This document shows, piece by piece, positions 1-6,930 of a stretch of 11,088 nucleotides of DNA. Every line of letters begins with the position of its first letter. Position 1 is the stretch's first letter. This stretch comes from Microcaldota archaeon (GTDB taxonomy: Archaea > Aenigmatarchaeota > Aenigmatarchaeia > QMZP01 > QMZT01). A model generated the notes under the pieces. That model saw only the letters and a program-made list of their open reading frames with translations, was not told the DNA's origin and ran no database searches. The position numbers and the translations under genes were made by a program. The stretch covers positions 1-11,088 of the forward strand of contig JAADIF010000088.1 of the NCBI GenBank assembly GCA_013151465.1, written 5' to 3'.

Positions 1-926
1 CAATCGCCCTCATCACACGTTACATTTATCTGAAGCGTTACATCTTCCCCCTTTATTATGTTTTCGCCTGGGCTTGTGGTTATGGATGATATCATTATCT
101 TGCCGATGTTTTCGCTTGCCTCTGATCCTGATGTAACTGTTACGTGCACTGGCATACCGTCAGAAAAAACCTTTATCTCGTTTCCTTCGTAATATCCTCT
201 GATGACAAGCGTAGCATTATCTTCTCCTGGCTTTAACGTACTTATCTGCAATGTTACGTTATCGGAGTTTTCTGATTCGCTGCTAAGATAATCATCTGAC
301 CAGCCAGATGATTCTGAAAATAAGCCATTCTCTGAAACGAGGCGATAATAAAGTTTCCCACAAAAACCGTTCTTGCACCTGATACCGAACGCTATGTCGA
401 TGCTGTTGCCCGCAGGGATTACAATCGAGGTATTCTTTGGTATTATTTCAATGTCCCCAATCTCGGTATAATTTATTTTCATGGTTGCATTTGGTATGTC
501 CACGCATATCTTATCTTCGTCTGATGTGCTCTGAACAAGGATTTTGTAGTCGTTTTGATTTATTTTATCGGTTATGCTCCCATCAAAATGTATATATTGC
601 CCGCCAGAACCTCCTGATATTTCCTTCCAGTTGTTTGGAGAGCTTATAAATCCATATATATACATCTCTTTCCCGGCACTAGTATAGGTGCACAAACCAT
701 TGAAATATCTCGCGGCCCTGTAATAGATTGAAAGATTCACCTCATGAATTATATTTTCTGTTATTTTCGGGGCGCCAGGCCATTCGAGAATGACGTCGCC
801 ATGATTCAATATATTCTCACCATTTGATGGATTTCCATAATACATCTCACTTTCCATGGCAACAGCGCTTGAAAGAAATACCAATAATAAAAACAAAAAT
901 ATGACAATAGAGATATGCTTTATCAT
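1..926 (-). CDS. Secreted/surface protein of unknown function, beta-rich, C-terminus cut off by the window edge
   Basis: An uninterrupted reading frame of 308 codons runs from the ATG at 926 off the left edge, so the C-terminus is missing. It opens with a clear signal peptide: basic MIKH, then a run of about 16 hydrophobic residues, ending in an AVA cleavage site near residue 22. The mature part is rich in Ser, Thr, Asn and Gly, with alternating hydrophobic strands and several N-x-S/T sequons, as expected for Ig-like or fibronectin-like beta sandwiches. The strand motif VTLQI occurs twice (about residues 237 and 296), each near a P/K-G-E-D turn, suggesting tandem related domains. Four spaced cysteines (about residues 76, 151, 184, 189) could form disulfides. 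A GAGGT ribosome binding site lies 7 nt before the ATG. No enzyme motif is visible. It diverges from the exported nuclease gene at 1076. An extracellular adhesin or S-layer-associated protein is an inference from composition only. Confidence 0.8.
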   Translation of the reverse strand, partial: MIKHISIVIFLFLLLVFLSSAVAMESEMYYGNPSNGENILNHGDVILEWPGAPKITENIIHEVNLSIYYRAARYFNGLCTYTSAGKEMYIYGFISSPNNWKEISGGSGGQYIHFDGSITDKINQNDYKILVQSTSDEDKICVDIPNATMKINYTEIGDIEIIPKNTSIVIPAGNSIDIAFGIRCKNGFCGKLYYRLVSENGLFSESSGWSDDYLSSESENSDNVTLQISTLKPGEDNATLVIRGYYEGNEIKVFSDGMPVHVTVTSGSEASENIGKIMISSITTSPGENIIKGEDVTLQINVTCDEGD

Positions 927-933
927 TCTAAAA

Positions 934-938
934 CCTCA
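934..938 (-). promoter_or_regulatory. Ribosome binding site of the secreted protein
   Basis: GAGGT on the minus strand ends 7 nt before the ATG at 926 and matches the archaeal anti-Shine-Dalgarno. It fixes this start. An AT-rich TATA-like stretch at about 962-972 (minus) would place transcription start near 940, giving a very short leader. Confidence 0.5.
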
Positions 939-1045
939 TAATCGGATGGATAACTCCCCTCTAATTAATTATATGTGATGCTGTTAAAATAGATTCTTGT
1001 TCTGATGTTAATCATCATATCAACCATGGAAACCAACAATGGTAA

Positions 1046-1053
1046 TTTTTTAA
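1046..1053 (+). promoter_or_regulatory. TATA-like box of the thermonuclease gene
   Basis: TTTTTTAA lies 23-30 nt before the ATG at 1076. No Shine-Dalgarno precedes that ATG. Together these suggest a leaderless transcript. The match to the archaeal consensus is modest. Confidence 0.4.
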
Positions 1054-1075
1054 CCAGAATCTTATCATTTCTTAT

Positions 1076-1927
1076 ATGATTGTTGTGAATAGCCAGAGAA
1101 TCAGGATAAGTACGGTTTTCATATTATTGGCAATCGTCCTCATTTCAGGATGCACAGATAGATCACCAAAAAAACCCGAAATTAACAAAACGATATTCTA
1201 CAAAACTGAATATGCCATCGTTACTGATGTCATAGACGGGGATACGATCGCAATTGAAAATGGTGAGAGGGTGCGGCTTCTGGGAATAAATACTCCAGAA
1301 AGAGGAAGATATCTTTATGAGGATGCAAAAAACAGGCTTACACAACTCGTAAAAGACAAGAACGTGACAATGAAGACAGATTTTGATGATTCCGACAGAT
1401 ATGGCAGGAAACTACGATACATCTTTGTCAATGAAACCAATGTAAACGCACTTCTCGTTGAAGAAGGTCTTGCGACAGCATATATAATACCACCAAATGA
1501 CCGATATGAAGCGGTGATTATGAAAGCCGAGAAACGCGCAAAAGAGATGTCCATAGGCTTGTGGAACATATCAAATCACGCAAACTGTTTTTCCATATCG
1601 GATTTCATCTACAATCCTGACGGAGACGATAGGCTCGTACCTAATAATGAGTATGTGACGCTGATAAACAATTGCAGCGTAGATATAGAAATGAACGGGT
1701 GGACATTGAAAGATGCCGGAACAAACACCTACATTTTCAAAAATTTTACAGCGATGCCGGATTCTGCTTTCACCATATATTCCGGCTCGGGAGAAGACAA
1801 CGCAACAGCCCTCTTCTTCTTCAGAAAAAAGGGAAGACCCGTATGGAACAATGATGGCGACGAGCTTTATCTGCGGGATAATGGTGGTGGTCTTGTCTTG
1901 TTTTACAGATATGGAACTTCCAGTTAA
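1076..1927 (+). CDS. Exported lipoprotein thermonuclease (SNase domain) with C-terminal lamin-tail domain
   Basis: This 283-residue protein begins with a hydrophobic stretch (about 12-24) ending in LISGC, a lipobox with Cys26 as the likely lipidated residue, so it probably sits on the outer face of the membrane. Residues 46-164 are a staphylococcal-nuclease OB fold: VIDGDT (52-57, Asp56 equivalent to SNase Asp21), R-V-R-L-L-G (65-70, Arg67 for Arg35), INTPE (71-75, Glu75 for Glu43) and DRYGR (107-111, Arg111 for Arg87). The position of SNase Asp40 is Asn72, a change in one calcium ligand. Residues about 173-283 fit a lamin-tail domain (EYVTLINN, N-GWTL-D, DELYL), an Ig-like fold often attached to secreted nucleases. 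The expected role is cutting external DNA or RNA for nutrient uptake or defence. Promoter and start look leaderless. Confidence 0.88.
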   Translation: MIVVNSQRIRISTVFILLAIVLISGCTDRSPKKPEINKTIFYKTEYAIVTDVIDGDTIAIENGERVRLLGINTPERGRYLYEDAKNRLTQLVKDKNVTMKTDFDDSDRYGRKLRYIFVNETNVNALLVEEGLATAYIIPPNDRYEAVIMKAEKRAKEMSIGLWNISNHANCFSISDFIYNPDGDDRLVPNNEYVTLINNCSVDIEMNGWTLKDAGTNTYIFKNFTAMPDSAFTIYSGSGEDNATALFFFRKKGRPVWNNDGDELYLRDNGGGLVLFYRYGTSS

Positions 1928-1935
1928 TTTTAAAA
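1928..1935 (+). promoter_or_regulatory. TATA box of the MscS gene
   Basis: TTTTAAAA is centred about 29 nt before the ATG at 1961, with no Shine-Dalgarno between. It begins immediately after the stop codon of the nuclease gene. This argues that the channel is transcribed independently as a leaderless mRNA rather than by read-through. Confidence 0.5.
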
Positions 1936-1960
1936 GCTACATCAGACAACTTATACACAT

Positions 1961-3022
1961 ATGATTTCAGAATATCTTTCAATGATAGATTCCATCTCTC
2001 CTGTAATAGTTCCTATAATTCTTGTTGTCGGTTTCATATTCATGGCATATATAATAAATTTTTTACTGAAAAAAATATCTCATCTTACATCGAAAACGGA
2101 AACGACGCTCGATGATGATATAATAAACAATATGAAAGGTCCCATCCGTGCCATACTCGCCCTTATAGGAGTCTATCTGGCCGTGTTTTATGTTGAACCT
2201 GACCTTACGATATATGAATTCTCACTGACGCAGATATTCGAAATACTTGGGGTTCTTGCAGTCGCATATACGTTCACGAAAATAAGCAACACCGTTTTCG
2301 AATGGTACTCAGGCCGCGAAGAAAAAGGAAAAACCAGAATGGACAAAGGCGCTATAACGCTCCTCAAGAAACTTGTCGCAATCTTCATATATTCGATGGC
2401 GCTTCTTTCTATCATCACAATATTCAACATCAATATAACGCCTATACTCGCGGGGCTTGGCATAGGCGGCATCGCAGTAGCTCTTGCAGCAAAGGATACG
2501 CTTGCAGGGCTTATTGCAGGGCTTTACCTTGCAATAGACAGACCCATAAAAATAGGCGATTATATCGAAGTTGACGGCACGAAAGGGTATGTCGTAGATA
2601 TCGGCTGGAGGACGACGAAGATAAGGACGCTCGGAAAGAATCTTATAATAATTCCAAATGCAAACCTATCTGACAGTGTCATAAAGAACTATGATTCCCC
2701 CGTCCAGTACATATCGGTGATAGCTGCAGTAGGAGTTGCATATGGCAGTGACCTTGAAAAGGTTGAAAAGGTCACAATAGAAGCAGCGAAAAGGGTGATA
2801 GCATCAAACAAATCAGAAGCCCTCCAAAACTTCTCGCCAATCGTTAGATTCAAGGAATTTGCTGACTCCAGCATCAACCTTAAAGTTATAATAAAGGCAA
2901 AGCACTATGCCGCACAGTTCAAGCTTATGCACGAGCTGATAAAGGAAATCCACAAGACGTACAAAAAGGAAGGCATAGAAATACCATTCCCGCAGCATGA
3001 TATACACATGAAAACCGGATAA
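1961..3022 (+). CDS. mscS: MscS-family small-conductance mechanosensitive channel
   Basis: This 353-residue membrane protein opens under membrane tension to release solutes during osmotic downshock. Hydrophobic segments lie at about 13-35, 61-78, 89-107 and 136-156, followed by the pore-lining helix at about 160-192. That helix holds the family's small-residue pattern (G-L-G-I-G-G-I-A-V-A-L-A) and the DTLAGL bend. The next stretch, RPIKIGDYIEV (194-204), starts the cytoplasmic beta domain that MscS channels share, with G-x-V-V-D-I-G-W-R-T-T after it and the conserved N-L-I-I-I-P-N at about 227-233. The C-terminus carries the family's IPFPQ motif (341-345). Length and topology match archaeal MscS homologues with an extra N-terminal helix pair. 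Its TATA box lies just after the preceding stop codon, and the next gene has its own promoter, so it is probably monocistronic. Confidence 0.95.
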   Translation: MISEYLSMIDSISPVIVPIILVVGFIFMAYIINFLLKKISHLTSKTETTLDDDIINNMKGPIRAILALIGVYLAVFYVEPDLTIYEFSLTQIFEILGVLAVAYTFTKISNTVFEWYSGREEKGKTRMDKGAITLLKKLVAIFIYSMALLSIITIFNINITPILAGLGIGGIAVALAAKDTLAGLIAGLYLAIDRPIKIGDYIEVDGTKGYVVDIGWRTTKIRTLGKNLIIIPNANLSDSVIKNYDSPVQYISVIAAVGVAYGSDLEKVEKVTIEAAKRVIASNKSEALQNFSPIVRFKEFADSSINLKVIIKAKHYAAQFKLMHELIKEIHKTYKKEGIEIPFPQHDIHMKTG

Positions 3023-3040
3023 GATGCAAGGCCAATAAAT

Positions 3041-3048
3041 CATATAAG
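3041..3048 (+). promoter_or_regulatory. TATA box of the PGI/PMI gene
   Basis: CATATAAG lies 23-30 nt before the ATG at 3071 and there is no Shine-Dalgarno in the gap. This is consistent with leaderless transcription separate from the channel gene. Confidence 0.5.
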
Positions 3049-3070
3049 GATGATGTTCCAATAATCTTCT

Positions 3071-4132
3071 ATGTCTTCACTGAATAATGAAAGGGCGCTC
3101 AAATCCGACAAGTCGAACTCGATGAAATATCTTGAAAGTTTTCCTGAGAACTGCCGATTTTCATTCGAACAGTCGTTAAGAAACTTCGATGAGAAGAAAC
3201 TCTCGAAAAAATATGAAAGGTTTGCATTCCTGGGAATGGGCGGCTCAGGGGTGATAGGCGACATAATCAGCGATTTATTTTTTGACGCAGACATAACGGT
3301 CTTCAAGGACTACAAGCTGCCCAAATATATAGGCAAAGATCATTTCTGCATAGCCATAAGCTATTCAGGAAACACTGAGGAATGCCTTTCGCTCATCAAG
3401 CAGGCGAAGGAAAGAGGTCTTGAATATCTTACCGTGTTTTCCGATGGCAAACTTTCAAAGTTTCCTATCGCAGATGGTTCGTTCACACTAAGAGTTCCTC
3501 CTGATCTGATACCGCGATTCTCTCTTGATCATATGCTATTTAGTGTTCTTGGTTTCCTACATGCTATGGACGTTTTTGATATCAAAACATCAGCAGAAGA
3601 GGCATTCAAGGTTCTTGAAGGGATCAAAGCCCAGATAGTATTCTCCAACAATGAAAACAATCCATCGAAAGAAATAGCAAAGAACCTGAAAGGGAAAATC
3701 CCAATAATTTATGCTTTCGGTCCATATGAATCGGTTGCGAGGAGGGCAAAAACACAGTTCAACGAAAACAGCAAAGTTCCTTCGTTTTATGAAATAATGC
3801 CTGAAGCAGACCACAACGGCATAGTCGGCTGGGCATCAAAGAAACTTGGCAAAAACATGGCGGTTATCGTTATAAGGGACAATAAAGAAGAAACGCCCGA
3901 AATGACAAAACGCCTGGATTATACCATCGGTATAATAAAAAATTCCGCTTCGCGCGTCATAGAGCTGCGCCCCGTAGGCAAGACGCTTCTTGCAAGGATG
4001 GTTTCTCTTATATACATTCTAGATTATATCAGCTTCTATCTTGGCCTTCTTTATGGCGTCGATCCTGCAGATACTACAATGATAGAAAATCTGAAAAATT
4101 ATTTGAGGGACAAAGAATCTCAATCCAAATAA
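3071..4132 (+). CDS. Bifunctional phosphoglucose/phosphomannose isomerase
   Basis: This 353-residue SIS-fold enzyme is expected to interconvert fructose 6-phosphate with glucose 6-phosphate and mannose 6-phosphate, serving gluconeogenesis or glycolysis and sugar-nucleotide synthesis. The first SIS domain shows GMGGSG (55-60) and the phosphosugar-binding SYSGNTEE (97-104). The second has N-E-N at 231-233, where Glu232 aligns with the catalytic Glu203 of the Pyrobaculum aerophilum enzyme. His248 in EADHNGIVGW sits exactly 16 residues later, as His219 does there. The tail GVDPADT..IENLK carries Lys342 and Thr335 with the same 7-residue spacing as Lys298 and Thr291, the threonine linked to mannose activity (reference residue numbers from memory). 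The protein is somewhat longer than the 302-residue P. aerophilum enzyme. Its 3' end overlaps the convergent HD-protein gene by 13 bp. Confidence 0.93.
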   Translation: MSSLNNERALKSDKSNSMKYLESFPENCRFSFEQSLRNFDEKKLSKKYERFAFLGMGGSGVIGDIISDLFFDADITVFKDYKLPKYIGKDHFCIAISYSGNTEECLSLIKQAKERGLEYLTVFSDGKLSKFPIADGSFTLRVPPDLIPRFSLDHMLFSVLGFLHAMDVFDIKTSAEEAFKVLEGIKAQIVFSNNENNPSKEIAKNLKGKIPIIYAFGPYESVARRAKTQFNENSKVPSFYEIMPEADHNGIVGWASKKLGKNMAVIVIRDNKEETPEMTKRLDYTIGIIKNSASRVIELRPVGKTLLARMVSLIYILDYISFYLGLLYGVDPADTTMIENLKNYLRDKESQSK

Positions 4133-5094
4133 ACATTCCCCATATCCCTGCTGTATGCGAATCTGTCGTCTGTCTGCGCGTTCTTTTTCAAATCTATCAT
4201 TTCGGCGAGCTTTGAGTCCATTGCATCGGCCTGTGCTATTGCAAGCGCTTCCGGAAATGCCGGAAGCTTGGGAGAACCGTATTCAATCTGACCGTGATGG
4301 CTTATTGCAATATTCAGAAGCTTCATTCTCATACCCTTCGAGATTTTTGCCTCTTTAATCTTCTTCTCGAGAAGTATAGCCCCCAGAGTTATGTGGCCTA
4401 CCATCACGCCTTCATCTGTCACCTTTATGCTTGCGGAAACGTCGAGCTCCTCAAGCTTTCCGATATCGTGCACAAAACATCCTGTTATCAAAAGGTCGCG
4501 ATCAAGTTCAGGGTGCACCCGGGAAAGCGTGTCGCATATCTTTATCATGTTCAGGGTGTGCTCAAGAAGGCCTCCAATCCAGCCCTGATGGCGATACATC
4601 GCGGCGGGGTGCTTTCCGAATTTATTCATAAATTCTGCATCCTGCCTGAACAACCCGACAAGTTTTTTCAGCTCATCGTTTTCAATTGAGTCAAGGTATT
4701 GTTCAAGCTCATCTTTCATTTTTTCAATGTCCTTTTCGCTTGCCCTTACAAATTCTGAAGAATCATATTCGTTTTTTTCAAGTTTCCGTATTGTGCCATT
4801 CGAGTCGACATTGATTGACATTTGTTCATTGTAAACGGTTGTCTGTCCGCTCACAAAAATCACGTCGTCCTTTGAAAGCGACTCATAAAGCTTATTGACC
4901 ATCGCCTCGTTGTCCGGCCCCCAGTATTTGAGCATTATGGAGCCGGTCGCGTCCGCAACATTCAGCTGGAACGCATAGCCTCGGGCGTACTTTTGCACAG
5001 GCTTTTTGAACTTGATTATGAATTTTCCTTCAATCTTCTCGAACGGATGCATATCTCTTATGTTCATAAGAATCAGTAAACTTTTTGGATTCAT
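4120..5094 (-). CDS. OB-fold + HD-domain protein, YhaM-like 3'-5' exoribonuclease
   Basis: This 324-residue protein joins a nucleic-acid-binding OB fold (about 20-103) to a helical linker and a metal-dependent HD phosphohydrolase domain (about 165-300). That is the architecture of the bacterial 3'-5' exoribonuclease YhaM. HD metal and catalytic residues are present: His179 (GGLLEHT), His209-Asp210 (FVHDIGK), His234 (VGHITLG), His266-His267 (SHHG) and Asp290 (QADAMDSK). The Lys after HDIG is typical of the HDIGK subclass. The chosen start overlaps the upstream stop as TAATG, so translation is probably coupled to the RNase D-like gene. A second ATG 10 codons in is possible but lacks a ribosome binding site. 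Two exonucleases in one operon point to RNA trimming or decay. The exonuclease activity is inferred from bacterial relatives; a nucleotide phosphohydrolase remains possible. Confidence 0.85.
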   Translation of the reverse strand: MNPKSLLILMNIRDMHPFEKIEGKFIIKFKKPVQKYARGYAFQLNVADATGSIMLKYWGPDNEAMVNKLYESLSKDDVIFVSGQTTVYNEQMSINVDSNGTIRKLEKNEYDSSEFVRASEKDIEKMKDELEQYLDSIENDELKKLVGLFRQDAEFMNKFGKHPAAMYRHQGWIGGLLEHTLNMIKICDTLSRVHPELDRDLLITGCFVHDIGKLEELDVSASIKVTDEGVMVGHITLGAILLEKKIKEAKISKGMRMKLLNIAISHHGQIEYGSPKLPAFPEALAIAQADAMDSKLAEMIDLKKNAQTDDRFAYSRDMGNVYLD

Positions 5095-6188
5095 TACTTA
5101 AATTTCACTCCGTTTTCTGTAAGAACCTCATATTGCCATTTCTTTAGCACATCGCGCGGTTCTGTGCCGCGTGCAATCTCCTCCATCTGGGATGTGCTCA
5201 TGATAATATGAGGCTTTATTTTAAGCTTTTCGGAAACAGCATTTCTTTCTTCCCTGAGCTGTTCAAACAATGCGCTTCCTATAGGCATTCTATGGAAAGG
5301 CTTCTCCTGTCTTTCTTCGGGTTCATTTCGCATTCCCCTTTTGACGGCATCCGCAAATTTCCATGCGTATTTTTTCACAAGCCATGAGACGCCTTCAACG
5401 CCCTTCCAGCCGCCGTATTTTTCGGGAGGGTTTTTGGCAAGCTCGAGAAGTTTCTTGTTTGACATTACCCTGAACACGGGTATGTCCCTTTTCCTTGCAA
5501 TTTCGTCGCGGCAGTCATAAAGCGTGTGCAGGATTGCCTTCTCCCTGCCACTTAACATTTTTGCGCCCTTGAACAGGTATGGCTTCTCTTTTTCCTCGTG
5601 CCTGATTTTTTCAAGAAGCTTGAACTCTTCTTCCGCCCATGTCATTCGTCCATTTGCTTTCAGCTCGCTTTCGAGGGCATCGCGCACGCGGATAAGGTAA
5701 AAAACATCCTTTGCAGCGTAATCAAGCATCCTTTTTGTGAGGGGGCGCCTTGTCCAGTCAACCTTCTGCATCTTGGTGTCCTTTTTTATCCCAAACATAT
5801 TCTCAAGAATGCCTGACAGGCTCTCTTCCTCCTTTCCAAGAAGGTTGCAGGCAGTTTTTGTGTCGAAGATGTTTTTCGGGTGGCATGAAATCTTCATGTC
5901 AAGGACGCGCAGATCAAAGTCGGGATCGTGGAAGACCTTCTGGATATTTTCATCTTTCATCATTTCGCAAAAAGGCGAAAGATCGCTTATTTTCAGCGGA
6001 TCTATAAGCCATATCGAGTTTCCGTCAGATACCTGGATGAGGGCAAGATGCGTTCCGTAGCGGTGAAGATGGTTTTCCATCTCAAGGTCTATTGCAAGAA
6101 CTTTTGCATTTTTCCACTTTTCTGCGACCCTTTTCAGCGCTTCGCCATCTTCAACAAGAACGTATGAAATATTTTCTTCATCCATCAT
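5094..6188 (-). CDS. RNase D-like DEDDy 3'-5' exoribonuclease with HRDC domains
   Basis: This 364-residue protein is expected to trim RNA 3' ends with two metal ions. All DEDDy residues are visible: Asp34 and Glu36 (AIDLEM, Exo I), Asp92 (HDPDFDLRVL, Exo II), Tyr157 and Asp161 (LDYAAKDVFYL, Exo III). HRDC-type helical RNA-binding domains follow at about 212-286 (REKAILHTLYDCRDEIARKRD) and, less clearly, 305-358, as in bacterial RNase D, which is similar in length (about 375). The frame stays open upstream to 6281, but that part reads antisense through the tRNA gene. I chose the ATG pair at 6188/6185 because a TATA-like TTTAAGAA lies 21-28 nt before it and family similarity begins there. RNase D is mainly bacterial and eukaryotic, so an archaeal copy suggests old gene transfer. 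The downstream gene overlaps by one base (TAATG). Confidence 0.88.
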   Translation of the reverse strand: MMDEENISYVLVEDGEALKRVAEKWKNAKVLAIDLEMENHLHRYGTHLALIQVSDGNSIWLIDPLKISDLSPFCEMMKDENIQKVFHDPDFDLRVLDMKISCHPKNIFDTKTACNLLGKEEESLSGILENMFGIKKDTKMQKVDWTRRPLTKRMLDYAAKDVFYLIRVRDALESELKANGRMTWAEEEFKLLEKIRHEEKEKPYLFKGAKMLSGREKAILHTLYDCRDEIARKRDIPVFRVMSNKKLLELAKNPPEKYGGWKGVEGVSWLVKKYAWKFADAVKRGMRNEPEERQEKPFHRMPIGSALFEQLREERNAVSEKLKIKPHIIMSTSQMEEIARGTEPRDVLKKWQYEVLTENGVKFK

Positions 6189-6206
6189 TTCATATTTTGA
6201 AACAAA

Positions 6207-6217
6207 TATTCTTAAAG
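6207..6217. promoter_or_regulatory. Candidate shared TATA element between tRNA-Gly and the RNase D-like gene
   Basis: The AT element reads TTTAAGAATA on the minus strand, 19-28 nt before the RNase D-like ATG (6188), and ATTCTTAAAG on the plus strand, about 27-36 nt before the tRNA (6243). No better TATA box exists in the 54-bp gap for either gene. Whether one element drives both is inference. Confidence 0.4.
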
Positions 6218-6242
6218 ATGGGAGCCCAAGATAATAAAACAT

Positions 6243-6347
6243 GCGCCGGTAGTCTAGCCTGGTAGGACACGGGCTTCCCAAGCCTGTAACCCGGGTTCAA
6301 ATGAGGGCTCATAGAGCAGAAAAATTCTGAATGTCCCGGCCGGCGCA
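6243..6347 (+). tRNA. tRNA-Gly (anticodon CCC) with a 32-nt intron in the T-loop
   Basis: A full cloverleaf can be folded. The acceptor GCGCCGG (6243-6249) pairs perfectly with CCGGCGC (6340-6346), with discriminator A at 6347. The D-stem is GTCT/GGAC (6252-6255/6265-6268) with GG in the loop. The anticodon stem is CGGGC/GCCTG (6270-6274/6282-6286) around the loop TTCCCAA, anticodon CCC at 6277-6279, reading GGG (Gly). The variable loop is TAAC. The T-stem is CCGGG (6291-6295) with CCCGG (6335-6339). The T-loop TTCAAAT is split by an intron at 6302-6333. The 3' CCA is not encoded and must be added. A discriminator A and strong acceptor stem fit archaeal glycine tRNAs. The unspliced gene could easily be missed or mis-bounded by scanners that expect introns only at 37/38. 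Confidence 0.92.
6302..6333 (+). other. tRNA intron (position 59/60) with a perfect bulge-helix-bulge
   Basis: Exon bases TTCA (6296-6299) pair with TGAA (6328-6331), forming the 4-bp central helix. It is flanked by 3-nt bulges AAT (6300-6302) and TGT (6332-6334), and the outer helix is the T-stem CCGGG/CCCGG. Cleavage after the second base of each bulge removes 6302-6333 and restores a 7-nt T-loop. Inside the intron GAG/TTC can continue the inner helix, and GCTC (6307-6310) pairs with GAGC (6313-6316). This is the standard substrate of archaeal tRNA-splicing endonuclease. Confidence 0.88.
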
Positions 6348-6386
6348 TAAAAACATTTCTCATGCACACCCTCATAATCCAATCAA

Positions 6387-6395
6387 TTTATATAT
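6387..6395 (+). promoter_or_regulatory. TATA box of the 6469-7101 operon
   Basis: TTTATATAT is a close match to the archaeal TATA consensus. It predicts a start near 6417 and a leader of about 50 nt. The leader ends in the Shine-Dalgarno GGAAGGTG at 6456-6463, 5 nt before the ATG at 6469. Confidence 0.6.
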
Positions 6396-6468
6396 CAAAC
6401 TCCTATTACCTTATGAATTGGAAATTATTGGAACCAGGTCATTTGAATTGATTTTGGAAGGTGTCTTT

Positions 6469-6900
6469 ATGGATGATGGAATTAAGGAAAAGGTCGAAAA
6501 AAGAATGAAAGAGGGATGGATAAAAACATGGATGATGATTGAAGTTATGGCAATCTCTCCAGAAGCTGCAAAGTCGGCTCTCGAAGGTCATGTAGAGAAA
6601 ATGAAGAATGAAGAAGGGACACTGCTCTACAAAAAGCAGTATGGCGAGGTCAAGAAGGTCGAAAAGCCGCTTCCGAATGTTGCCGAAGGTTATAGCTACG
6701 TAGTCGAGTTCGAATACCTCGTAAGCGATTATGACAGGTTAATGACGATAGTGATGAATTACGGTCCATCGAGCGTCGAGATACTCGAGCCATCTGAAAT
6801 CAGGATGACTCTTGACCAGGCGCAGGGAGCGCTGAACTCTGTCTCTGCCATGATGCACAAATTCGCAAGCCAGGCAGGCGGCGTCATCATATCAAGCTGA
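6469..6900 (+). CDS. Conserved-looking archaeal protein of unknown function (143 aa)
   Basis: I do not recognise a characterised family. The 143-residue protein is soluble, with no signal peptide, membrane segment or cysteines. It opens with a charged helix (about 1-20), then WIKTWMMIEVMAISPEAA (18-35) and an ALEGHVEKM helix. A strand follows (GTLLYKKQYGEVKKVEKPLP) and then YSYVVEFEYLVSDYDRL, and MNYGPSSVEILEP, before a C-terminal helix (AQGALNSVSAMMHKFASQ). The alternating alpha/beta pattern resembles a small ferredoxin-like fold, possibly dimeric. I have the impression of similar proteins in other DPANN archaea, from memory only. The start is set by the Shine-Dalgarno GGAAGGTG. The frame extends upstream into the tRNA 3' exon, but that part is not coding. 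It is followed after 30 nt by a zinc-ribbon gene with its own ribosome binding site, suggesting an operon. Confidence 0.85.
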   Translation: MDDGIKEKVEKRMKEGWIKTWMMIEVMAISPEAAKSALEGHVEKMKNEEGTLLYKKQYGEVKKVEKPLPNVAEGYSYVVEFEYLVSDYDRLMTIVMNYGPSSVEILEPSEIRMTLDQAQGALNSVSAMMHKFASQAGGVIISS

Positions 6901-6930
6901 TTTCCGTGCTTGTTATAGAGGGGCATTTAC

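Noticed and set aside
437..649. 70-codon plus-strand frame near the left edge
   Set aside because: It is opposite the signal-peptide-bearing minus-strand gene, which spans the whole 1-926 region without stops.
4294..4689. 131-codon plus-strand frame opposite the HD protein
   Set aside because: Antisense to conserved HD motifs; sequence looks random and His/Cys-rich with no start signals.
6189..6281. In-frame upstream extension of the RNase D-like gene (MGSPCPTRLDYRR...)
   Set aside because: It reads antisense through the tRNA-Gly 5' exon. The TATA element and family similarity support the ATG at 6188.
6331..6468. In-frame upstream extension of the 143-residue unknown protein
   Set aside because: It begins inside the tRNA intron and 3' exon. 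A strong TATA box and Shine-Dalgarno place the start at 6469.
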